This document shows positions 1 through 5,960 of a stretch of 6,264 bases of DNA, in pieces. How positions within the stretch are numbered: position 1 is the stretch's first letter; each line of letters begins with the position of its first letter. A program made the position numbers and the translations under genes. The notes below the pieces were generated by a model, which saw only the letters and a program-made list of their open reading frames with translations, was not told the DNA's origin and did not search any database. The DNA is from Paracoccaceae bacterium (GTDB taxonomy: Bacteria > Pseudomonadota > Alphaproteobacteria > Rhodobacterales > Rhodobacteraceae), in assembly GCA_003565055.1 (NCBI GenBank), contig PXDM01000433.1, positions 1 to 6,264 on the forward strand. The letters are read 5' to 3'.

Positions 1-713
1 CGGCACTGCTCATCGGCTTCGTGCTGGCGACGCAGGCAGAGACCTATCTCTATCAGGCCGTGCAATTCTACGGCTGGGAATTCCTGACCCGCACCGGCGT
101 CATGATCATCATGGGGATCACCGCAGGCTCCATCTGGCTGGGGCTGCGCGCCCGCGTCTCCGAGGCGAGCCCGGCCGAGATCCTCGCGGTCGAAGAACGC
201 GATCCCGCGACGGGCCCGGCGGCGAATATCCGTGCGCGCGCGCCGCAGATCGCCTTTGCGGGCCTCGCGCTGGCCTTCTTCGCGGTCGGTATCCATGACG
301 CCCTGCAGCAGAGCTTTCTCGGTCAGGTCTTTCCGCTGATCATGGCCTGTGCCGGGGCAGGGTTCACAGCGTTGGTGCTGGCTTTGCTGGTCTTCGGCAA
401 GCCCAATCATCCGGTTTCAAGCGATACCGAGCATGAGGCGCAGGCGCAAAACGAAGTGCTCAGCTCCACCATCGGCGCGCTGGCCTGGGTGGGTGCTCTG
501 GTCGCGCTGACCGCAGTGTTCGGCTTCGTCATCGCGCTGGTCAGTTTCTTCGTGGCCTTCCTGAAATTGCGGGCCAAGGCAAGCTGGCTGATGACGCTGA
601 TCCTCACCGCAGGCTGCACGGGCTTTGTGCTCACCCTCGCCTCGGCGCTGAACATGCGCTTTCCGGGCGGGGTGCTGCAAGAGCTCTACCGGCTCCCCTG
701 GCCCTTCAGCTGA
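1..713 (+). CDS. Tripartite tricarboxylate transporter permease, TctA-TctB fusion (C-terminal part; 5' end outside window)
   Basis: The frame is open from the left edge (first full codon at base 3) to a TGA at 711-713, giving about 236 visible residues. The first residues (..ALLIGFVLATQAETYL..FLTRTGVMII) resemble the end of a TctA large permease subunit, so the GTG at 21 is probably internal. A hydrophobic helix (bases ~93-152) is followed by a polar linker (~153-242) and a TctB-like unit. That unit has helices at about 249-305, 327-401, 465-578 (probably two helices) and 579-650, and ends with the TctB-type sequence LNMRFPGGVL. In this family TctA and TctB form the inner-membrane channel, and a periplasmic TctC protein delivers a carboxylate such as citrate. 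No TctC gene is visible; it may lie upstream. The gene ends 8 bases before the isomerase gene, which suggests one operon and a shared substrate. The family call is firm and the fusion likely; the substrate is not known. Confidence 0.8.
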   Translation, partial: ALLIGFVLATQAETYLYQAVQFYGWEFLTRTGVMIIMGITAGSIWLGLRARVSEASPAEILAVEERDPATGPAANIRARAPQIAFAGLALAFFAVGIHDALQQSFLGQVFPLIMACAGAGFTALVLALLVFGKPNHPVSSDTEHEAQAQNEVLSSTIGALAWVGALVALTAVFGFVIALVSFFVAFLKLRAKASWLMTLILTAGCTGFVLTLASALNMRFPGGVLQELYRLPWPFS

Positions 714-721
714 GACAAGCG

Positions 722-1816
722 ATGCAAACTGAAATCCCGTTTCTCTTCATGCGCGGTGGCACGTCGCGCGGCCCCTATTTCAACGCCGCCGACCTGCCGA
801 CGGATCGCGCGCAACTGGCGGCCGTGTTGCGCCGGGTGCTGGGCTCGGGTCATGCGCTCAATATCGACGGGATCGGGGGCGGTGCGACTGTGACCACCAA
901 GGTCGCCATTCTCTCGCGCTCATCCATGGCCGGGGTCGATGTCGATTATCTCTTCGCTCAGGTTGACCCGATGCGTGAAGAGGTCGATTTCCGGCCCACT
1001 TGCGGGAATATCCTCTCCGGGGTGGGGCCTGCGGCGATAGAGATGGGGCTGGTCGCGGTCGACGGGCCTGAGACCCGCCTGCGCATCCGCGCTGTCAATA
1101 CGGGCGCGCTGGTCGATGCTGTGGTCCAGACGCCAGAGGGGCATGTCAGCTATGACGGCAGCTACAGTCTGGACGGTCTGCCGGGCAGCGCCGCGCCGGT
1201 CGCGCTCAGCTTCATGGGCACGGTCGGCACGCTGTGCGGGGCCATGCTGCCGACGGGCCATGCGCGCGATGTGATCGACGGGATCGAGGTCACGCTGATG
1301 GATGTGGCCATGCCGATGATGATCCTGCGCGCGGCGGATCTGGGCCTGCGCGGAGATGAGCCGCCGGGCGTCATCGACGCGGATACCGGGCGACTTGCGC
1401 GGATCGAGGCGCTGCGGCGCAAGGCAGGCCCGATGATGGGGCTCGGCGCGGATGTGTCCGGCTCCGTGACGCCCAAGGTGGGCTTGATCTCGGCCCCGGT
1501 CGCGGGCGGCAGCCTGCGCGTGCGCTACCTCACACCCTGGGCCTGCCATCCGAGCATGGCCGTGACGGGCGGGCAATGTCTTGCCGCCTGCGCCGTGCTC
1601 AAAGGGTCGGTGGCCGACGGGCTGGCGCATGTGCCTGCGGCCACGGGCCCGGTCGCGATGCAGATCGAGCATCCCTCGGGGGCGCTGGATGTCTTGCTGG
1701 ATTTCAACGCGACCGAAGACGGTCTCGACATCCACGCGACGGGCCTGACCCGTACAGCGCGGCTTCTGGCGCGGGGGGCGGTGATGGTCCCGCGCGCGGT
1801 CTGGGCCGGGATCTGA
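722..1816 (+). CDS. PrpF/GalD-family 4-oxalomesaconate tautomerase-like isomerase
   Basis: The product is a complete 364-residue cytoplasmic protein, close to the usual 350-365 for the family. Seen in sequence: the N-terminal MRGGTSRG (residues 10-17), IDGIGGG (48-54), CGNILSGVG (94-102), CHPSMAVTGG (275-284), EHPSGALDV (316-324) and RTARLL near the end. Lys60 and Cys94 have the same 34-residue spacing as the catalytic Lys/Cys pair reported for PrpF and LigU, so the enzyme should be active. Family members isomerise unsaturated tricarboxylates: GalD and LigU act on 4-oxalomesaconate in gallate/protocatechuate 4,5-cleavage, and PrpF on 2-methylaconitate. The C-terminal RTARLL..W.G resembles GalD, and the central region resembles E. 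coli YbhH. The ATG at 722 is 8 bases after the permease stop with only a weak GAGA ribosome site, so translational coupling is likely. No other pathway enzyme is visible, so the exact substrate is inferred; methylaconitate or a related acid remains possible. Confidence 0.85.
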   Translation: MQTEIPFLFMRGGTSRGPYFNAADLPTDRAQLAAVLRRVLGSGHALNIDGIGGGATVTTKVAILSRSSMAGVDVDYLFAQVDPMREEVDFRPTCGNILSGVGPAAIEMGLVAVDGPETRLRIRAVNTGALVDAVVQTPEGHVSYDGSYSLDGLPGSAAPVALSFMGTVGTLCGAMLPTGHARDVIDGIEVTLMDVAMPMMILRAADLGLRGDEPPGVIDADTGRLARIEALRRKAGPMMGLGADVSGSVTPKVGLISAPVAGGSLRVRYLTPWACHPSMAVTGGQCLAACAVLKGSVADGLAHVPAATGPVAMQIEHPSGALDVLLDFNATEDGLDIHATGLTRTARLLARGAVMVPRAVWAGI

Positions 1817-1824
1817 CGCGTACT

Positions 1825-1844
1825 CTTTGATTTTACAATCAGAG
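1825..1844 (+). terminator. AT-rich hairpin just after the isomerase gene (possible operon 3' end)
   Basis: The arms CTTTGATT (1825-1832) and AATCAGAG (1837-1844) pair over eight positions, including one G-U pair, around the four-base loop TTAC. The hairpin begins 8 bases after the isomerase stop codon. No run of T follows and the stem is AT-rich, so it is not a canonical intrinsic terminator. It may protect the 3' end of the transcript or mark a Rho-dependent end. It is not a tRNA anticodon arm, because the pairing leaves a four-base rather than seven-base loop. Confidence 0.3.
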
Positions 1845-1925
1845 GCTGTGCGGCCAAGTGGCGGGTAACAGCTCTTCGGCGCGGCGCTGACACGCCCGAA
1901 CGGTAGGTCGTCGCGCAATAACGCC

Positions 1926-2024
1926 ATGACTCCTTGCCTTCATGGTCAGAAACATGCCACATTCCACAGGTATTTTAAGGAACATTTGAAACAAATTGGA
2001 CAGGCAGAGGTCCGGTGCCTCTGA
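1926..2024 (+). other. Possible 32-codon leader ORF upstream of the DUF2339 gene (doubtful)
   Basis: An ATG at 1926 opens a frame of 32 codons ending with TGA at 2022-2024, ten bases before the DUF2339 start. The peptide starts MTPCLHGQKH and is rich in His, Lys and Gln, unlike neighbouring proteins. The frame stays open upstream to 1869 without another ATG. There is no Shine-Dalgarno sequence at a suitable distance from 1926, so independent translation is doubtful. It could be a regulatory leader, a decayed fragment of an old gene, or chance. I recognise no family. Confidence 0.15.
2005..2023 (+). promoter_or_regulatory. Perfect 6-bp hairpin in the DUF2339 gene leader
   Basis: CAGAGG (2005-2010) and CCTCTG (2018-2023) are exact inverted repeats around a seven-base spacer, whose outer T and G could add a wobble pair. 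The hairpin ends 11 bases before the ATG at 2035, so it lies next to where a ribosome would bind. It could affect translation initiation or be a DNA-binding site. No U run follows, so it is not a terminator. Confidence 0.25.
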
Positions 2025-2034
2025 ACTGAGTGTT

Positions 2035-4608
2035 ATGACAGATTTTTGGGGTCTCGTTTTGGCCGGAGCGCTGCTCTGGGTTGTGCTGAGTTTCCGCGCG
2101 CGCATGACGCGGCTGGAGCGCGAGTTGGAAGACCTGCGCGCGTCGCTGGGGCCAAAAGGCGTGGCGCTGAGTGAGGCGGAAGCGCGGCCCGCGCAAACCC
2201 CGTGGAGCCGGGGCGCGCAGGCAGAAGCGCCTGTTCCCCCGCCTGCCGCGCAGGCACCGACGCGCGCGACCGACGCGCCCCCCTCCGCCCTTGATCGCCT
2301 GACGCTTTGGCTGCGCGACAACTGGATTTATCCGGTCGCAGGCGCGGCGCTGGTCCTGTCGGGCATCTTTCTGCTGCAATATGCCATCGAGACCGGGCGG
2401 ATGACCGAAGAGATGCAGATCGGGCTCGCGCTGGCGCTGGCGGCGCTCCTGACCATCGCCGGGGAATGGCTGCGCGGCAGGCCCTTTGCGGGGCCGACCC
2501 TGCCTGCGACATTGACCGGCGCAGGGCTGGTCATCGCGATGGCGGCAGTGCTGGCGGCGCTGCATCTCTATGCAATGATCGGCCCGGTGCTGGCGCTGGT
2601 TGCGCTGGCAGCGCTGTCTTTCGCAGCGATTGCGCTGGGCTGGTTGCATGGTCCGATGCTTTCGGCGCTGGGCCTTGTCGCAGGCACGGCTGTGCCCTTC
2701 CTGTTGGGCGGTGACGGCCCGCCTCCGGCCTCGCTCTTCGGGTATTTCGCGCTGCTCGCGCTCGCCGGGATGGCCATCGACGCGCGACGCCGCTGGGGTT
2801 GGGTGACATGGCTCGCGATTGCAGGCCCGATGGGGGCAATCACCCTCTGGCGGCTCGCGGGCGGGGATGAGCTGATCTTCTCGCTGGCGATCACTCTCCT
2901 TGCAGGGGCCGCGATGACCATACCCTTCGGCTATGTCATGCCGGTCGTCACTGGCCCGCGCGCCTTGCAGCGTGCCACGCCTGCGCCCGGCGTGCGTGCC
3001 AGTTTCTGCGCCACCGCGCTCGCCGCTTTCGCGCTGGCGCTGCTGTCGCCGGGTCTGGCAGGGCCGGTCGCGATTGCTGTATTGGCCGGGCTGGTCGCGG
3101 TCTGGGCGCGGCGTGCGCCGGCGCTGGCGGATCAGATGGTGCTGCCGCTTCTCGCCTTCCCGCTCTGGATCGGCTGGCAGGGCTGGACCATGGGGCCGGT
3201 CGAGACCGCTTTTTTCGACGCGATCCAGCCCCTGCATCCCGCGCACCTGCTGATTCTGTGCGTCCTCGGCGGTGCTGCATACATCTGGCGCGGTGAGGTG
3301 GAGGACCCCGGTCGCTTTGCCCCCTTCACGCTGGCCGGGCTGATCCTTCCGGGCGGCGCTTTGGTCGCGCTGGAGACGACATGGCAACCGGCCGCAAGCT
3401 TGGGCAGCTATGTCTGGGCGCTCCATGCCATGGCGCTCGCGGGGGCGGCCACATGGCTTGCGCTGCGCTACGCGGCGCGCGACGCGGGGCAGGGGCCACG
3501 GCTCGGGGCTGCTGCCAGCATGGCCTTCGCGCTTCTGGCCTTCGCGCTGATGCTGGTGCTGAGCACTGCCGCGCTGACCGTCGCGCTGGCCGTGCTGATG
3601 GTCGCGGCGGCGGCCATGGACCGGCGTTTCGATATTCCGTCGCTCGGGGCGTTTCAGATCCTCGGGGCGTTTGTGCTGACTTGGCGGCTGGTGGTCGATC
3701 CGGGCCTGCTCTGGCATCTCGATCTGCAGATCCTGTGGCGCACCGGGGGCGCGAGCCTTGTGGATTTCCTGCTCTCGCTCATGGCGACACTGGCCGGGCC
3801 CGCGCTGGCGCTCTGGATGCTCCAGAGCCTCCCCGCGACGAAGCTGCGCGTCTATACGCGCGGGGTTCTGGAAACCACGGTCGTCTCCTGCGCCGCGATT
3901 GCAGCCGCGCTGGTGATCGCGCGGCTCCTGCCTGACCAGCTTGGCACGCATGCGCAACTGGGCCTCTATGCCAGCGCGCTGATCGTACTGGCAGGGGCGC
4001 AGGCGCGGCGTCTGGCGCTGCCGGTGCTGCGGCGCTTGCGGCTTGTGCTGGTCTGGGGCTTTTCGGGACTGGCGGGGGTGGCGCTCTTCGCAGCCGCGAT
4101 CTATCCCGCCTCACCGCTCATCGAGGGCGCGCCCTTCGCCACGCCTGTTGCCGGCTGGCCAGTGCTGAATGATCTCGCGCTGGCCTATCTCATCCCGGCG
4201 ATCCTCATCTGGACCATGGCCCGTGTGCAGAGCCATCAACTGCTGGCCTGGGCGCTGGCCGGGCTCTGGCTGGGGAGCATGATCCGGCATCTCTGGCAAG
4301 GCCCGGATATCGCGCTGGCCAAGGGCATCGCGCAGGGGGAACTCTACGCCTATACGTTCGCGCTGCTCATCCTCGGGGCTCTGGCGCTCGGCGCAGCCTT
4401 GCGCAGCGGGCGCGCGGATCTGCGCAAGATCGGGCTCGCGCTGGCGGGTCTGGCGGCGGCCAAGGCCTTTCTGATCGACGCGGCGGCACTCGACGGGTTG
4501 CTGCGCGCCGGGGCGTTCCTCGGGCTGGGGCTGAGCCTCGCAGGGCTTGCATGGCTCAATGGCTGGATCATCGCGCGCGAGACGGGCAGAGAGGACGCGC
4601 CCGGTTGA
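2035..4608 (+). CDS. DUF2339-family polytopic membrane protein
   Basis: This is an 857-residue protein of unknown function, in the usual size range for DUF2339. Residues 4-20 form a membrane helix. A short charged heptad-like stretch (about 22-38, RMTRLERELEDLRASL) and an Ala/Pro-rich linker (about 40-85) follow. The rest is an almost continuous series of hydrophobic helices, probably more than 20. Family marks are NWIYPVAGAALVLSGIFLLQYAIE followed by a GEWLRGR-type segment (about 96-150), and the C-terminal KAFLIDAAALDGLLRAGAFLGLGL segment. It should be an inner-membrane protein. I prefer the ATG at 2035, which puts the first helix near the N-terminus. An in-frame TTG at 1996 would add 13 polar residues and has AAGGAA only at an over-long spacing of 13 bases. 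The ribosome site before 2035 is weak (CTGAG). The gene is separated from the upstream operon by an AT-rich gap and converges with purD, so it is probably its own transcription unit. Substrate or partner cannot be inferred. Confidence 0.85.
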   Translation: MTDFWGLVLAGALLWVVLSFRARMTRLERELEDLRASLGPKGVALSEAEARPAQTPWSRGAQAEAPVPPPAAQAPTRATDAPPSALDRLTLWLRDNWIYPVAGAALVLSGIFLLQYAIETGRMTEEMQIGLALALAALLTIAGEWLRGRPFAGPTLPATLTGAGLVIAMAAVLAALHLYAMIGPVLALVALAALSFAAIALGWLHGPMLSALGLVAGTAVPFLLGGDGPPPASLFGYFALLALAGMAIDARRRWGWVTWLAIAGPMGAITLWRLAGGDELIFSLAITLLAGAAMTIPFGYVMPVVTGPRALQRATPAPGVRASFCATALAAFALALLSPGLAGPVAIAVLAGLVAVWARRAPALADQMVLPLLAFPLWIGWQGWTMGPVETAFFDAIQPLHPAHLLILCVLGGAAYIWRGEVEDPGRFAPFTLAGLILPGGALVALETTWQPAASLGSYVWALHAMALAGAATWLALRYAARDAGQGPRLGAAASMAFALLAFALMLVLSTAALTVALAVLMVAAAAMDRRFDIPSLGAFQILGAFVLTWRLVVDPGLLWHLDLQILWRTGGASLVDFLLSLMATLAGPALALWMLQSLPATKLRVYTRGVLETTVVSCAAIAAALVIARLLPDQLGTHAQLGLYASALIVLAGAQARRLALPVLRRLRLVLVWGFSGLAGVALFAAAIYPASPLIEGAPFATPVAGWPVLNDLALAYLIPAILIWTMARVQSHQLLAWALAGLWLGSMIRHLWQGPDIALAKGIAQGELYAYTFALLILGALALGAALRSGRADLRKIGLALAGLAAAKAFLIDAAALDGLLRAGAFLGLGLSLAGLAWLNGWIIARETGREDAPG

Positions 4609-4622
4609 CGCCAGCGCGCCCG

Positions 4623-5885
4623 TTACAGCGCGCGCCAGCCGATATCGCGGCGGCAAAACCCCTCGGGCCAGTCGATCTGATCGACCATCGCATAGGCACG
4701 CGCCTGTGCCTCGGACAAGGACGCACCGCGCGCCGTCACCCCCAGCACCCGCCCGCCCGCCGCGAGAACGCGCCCGTCCTCGGCCTTGGTGCCTGCGTGA
4801 AAGACCATATGCGCGCTGTCCTCCGGGCATTGGTCCAGCCCCTTGATCTCGCTGCCTTTCGCATAGGCCCCCGGATACCCGCGCGCCGCCATCACCACGC
4901 AGAGCGCGTGATCTTCGGCCCAGTTGACCGCCATCTCCGACAGCCGCCCCTCGGCGCAAGCGAGCATCAGATCGAGCGCCTGACCCCCGAGCCGCATCAT
5001 CAGCACCTGACATTCCGGGTCACCGAAGCGGGCGTTGTATTCCACCAGCCGCGCCTGCCCGTCGCGGATCATCAGCCCGGCATAGAGCACGCCCTGATAG
5101 GGCATCCCGCGCCGCGCCATCTCGGCCATGGTGGGGCGGATGATCTGCGCCATCGCGGCCTCGGCAATCGTGTCGGTCAGCACAGGCGCGGGCGAATAGG
5201 CCCCCATGCCGCCCGTATTGGGGCCAGTATCGCCGTCGCCCACGCGCTTGTGGTCCTGCGCGGTGCCAATCGCCAGACAGGTCTCGCCATCGACGAGGAT
5301 GAAGAAGGACGCCTCTTCGCCCTCCATGAACTCCTCGATCACGACTTCCGCCCCCGCCGCGCCGAATTCGCCGCCGAACATCAGGTCAATGGCGGCTTCG
5401 GCCTCGGTCTCGGTCATGGCGATGATCACGCCCTTGCCCGCCGCCAGCCCGTCGGCCTTGATCACGATGGGCGCGCCCTGTTCGCGGATATAGGCGCGCG
5501 CGGCCTCGGCATCCGTGAAATGCGCATAGCCCGCCGTGGGGGCATTGACGGCGGCGCAGATCTCCTTGGTAAAGGCTTTCGACGCTTCCAGCCGCGCGGC
5601 TGCCGCCGAGGGGCCGAAACAGGTGATCCCGGCGGCGCGCAGCGCATCGGCGACACCAGCAGCCAGCGGGGCCTCGGGGCCGATCACCACGAAATCAATG
5701 GCATTGTCGCTGCAGAACTCGACGACTTGGCTGCCATCGCAAATGTCCAGATCCGCGCATTCCGCCAGCGCCTCCATCCCCGCATTTCCGGGCGCGCAGA
5801 TCAGCCGGTCGCATTTGGGGTTTTGCAAGATCGCCCAGGCCAACGCATGTTCGCGCCCGCCACTGCCCAGAACCAGAATATTCAT
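4623..5885 (-). CDS. purD: Phosphoribosylamine-glycine ligase (GAR synthetase)
   Basis: PurD joins 5-phosphoribosylamine and glycine using ATP to make glycinamide ribonucleotide, the second step of cytoplasmic de novo purine synthesis. The protein is complete at 420 residues, close to the roughly 430 of E. coli. Visible marks are the N-domain MNILVLGSGGREHALAW (1-17) and GPEAPL (69-74), the ATP-grasp segments KAFTKEI (103-109) and IKADGLAAGKGV (142-153), QDHKR (210-214), GPNTGGMGAYSP (221-232), and the family signature EYNARFGDPE (282-291), which includes metal/ATP-binding acidic and Asn residues. No key motif is missing. The ATG at 5885 fits the family's usual N-terminus and has AGAGAGG seven bases upstream. 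An in-frame TTG at 5906 would add seven unusual residues. The gene stands alone, divergent from xseA and convergent with the DUF2339 gene, so it is probably monocistronic and driven by the promoter at 5918-5946. Confidence 0.97.
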   Translation of the reverse strand: MNILVLGSGGREHALAWAILQNPKCDRLICAPGNAGMEALAECADLDICDGSQVVEFCSDNAIDFVVIGPEAPLAAGVADALRAAGITCFGPSAAAARLEASKAFTKEICAAVNAPTAGYAHFTDAEAARAYIREQGAPIVIKADGLAAGKGVIIAMTETEAEAAIDLMFGGEFGAAGAEVVIEEFMEGEEASFFILVDGETCLAIGTAQDHKRVGDGDTGPNTGGMGAYSPAPVLTDTIAEAAMAQIIRPTMAEMARRGMPYQGVLYAGLMIRDGQARLVEYNARFGDPECQVLMMRLGGQALDLMLACAEGRLSEMAVNWAEDHALCVVMAARGYPGAYAKGSEIKGLDQCPEDSAHMVFHAGTKAEDGRVLAAGGRVLGVTARGASLSEAQARAYAMVDQIDWPEGFCRRDIGWRAL

Positions 5886-5892
5886 TGCCCGC

Positions 5893-5899
5893 CCTCTCT
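5893..5899 (-). promoter_or_regulatory. purD ribosome binding site
   Basis: On the minus strand AGAGAGG lies seven bases upstream of the ATG at 5885. It is the best Shine-Dalgarno match in the window. It supports that start over the in-frame TTG at 5906, which lies upstream of this site. Confidence 0.6.
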
Positions 5900-5927
5900 T
5901 GGCCAATCCGCCCGCGCGTTCTAGGGT
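5899..5927 (+). promoter_or_regulatory. Candidate promoter for xseA, overlapping that of purD
   Basis: TTGGCC (5899-5904; 4 of 6) and TAGGGT (5922-5927; 3 of 6) are separated by 17 bases. Transcription would start near 5934, leaving room for AAGGA (5945-5949) ahead of the ATG at 5961 but almost no leader for the ATG at 5940. The match is weak; the spacing and position are what support it. Confidence 0.3.
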
Positions 5928-5946
5928 GGGGCGGCGCCCATGACAA
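5918..5946 (-). promoter_or_regulatory. Candidate sigma-70-type promoter for purD
   Basis: Read on the minus strand, a -35 box TTGTCA (5941-5946; 5 of 6 to TTGACA) is followed after exactly 17 bases by TAGAAC (5918-5923; 4 of 6 to TATAAT). Transcription would start near 5911, giving a leader of about 25 bases that contains the ribosome site. No PurR-type operator or riboswitch fits in so short a leader. Confidence 0.5.
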
Positions 5947-5960
5947 GGACGAGACGCAGG

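Larger units (their letters stand above)
1817..2034. other. Intergenic region between the transport/isomerase operon and the DUF2339 gene
   Basis: This 218-base gap has no recognisable gene. Its second half is strikingly AT-rich: by hand count 22 of 60 bases are G or C over 1941-2000, against clearly GC-rich coding sequence on both sides. It holds the hairpin at 1825-1844, a short palindrome ATTTG-AAA-CAAAT (1984-1996), a hairpin at 2005-2023 and a 32-codon open frame (1926-2024). The composition suggests a promoter for the downstream gene. I see only weak matches: TATTTT at 1971-1976 without a good -35 box, and TTGCCT (1934-1939) paired at 18 bases with CACATT. No clear sigma-70, RpoH or RpoE pair can be assigned. 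Confidence 0.5.

Noticed and set aside
21..23. GTG at 21 as the true start of a stand-alone TctB protein
   Set aside because: The frame is open upstream to the window edge, the residues before it (ALLIGF) continue a TctA-like end, and no ribosome site is visible. Without the upstream sequence this cannot be fully excluded.
1820..1850. Possible tRNA fragment or integrase attachment site suggested by the TTTTACAATCAGAG stretch
   Set aside because: The pairing leaves a four-base loop instead of the seven-base anticodon loop, no T-arm or acceptor stem follows, and there is no integrase gene or second copy in the window.
920..1927. Minus-strand open frame of 335 codons opposite the isomerase gene
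   Set aside because: The sense strand encodes a complete, motif-rich PrpF/GalD protein. The antisense product is Arg/His-rich with no features.
1975..3957. Minus-strand open frame of 660 codons opposite the DUF2339 gene
   Set aside because: It is antisense to a well-supported family member. Its product is an Arg/Gln/Pro-rich, low-information sequence typical of the complement of GC-rich coding DNA, with no recognisable domain.
4609..4636. GCGCGC repeats around the convergent ends of the DUF2339 gene and purD as a bidirectional terminator
   Set aside because: GCGCGC (4614-4619) and GCGCGCGC (4628-4635) can pair, but each is self-complementary, the second overlaps purD coding sequence, and no T run follows on either strand. 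Such strings are common in this GC-rich sequence.
4111..5013. Minus-strand open frame of 300 codons running from purD into the DUF2339 region
   Set aside because: It is out of frame with purD, crosses the convergent gene boundary and has no domain; it is a composition artefact.
4551..5924. Plus-strand open frame of 457 codons covering purD
   Set aside because: It lies opposite purD, which has every family motif. The plus-strand product is rich in Arg, His, Gly and Ala and matches nothing I know; it is a shadow of high GC content.
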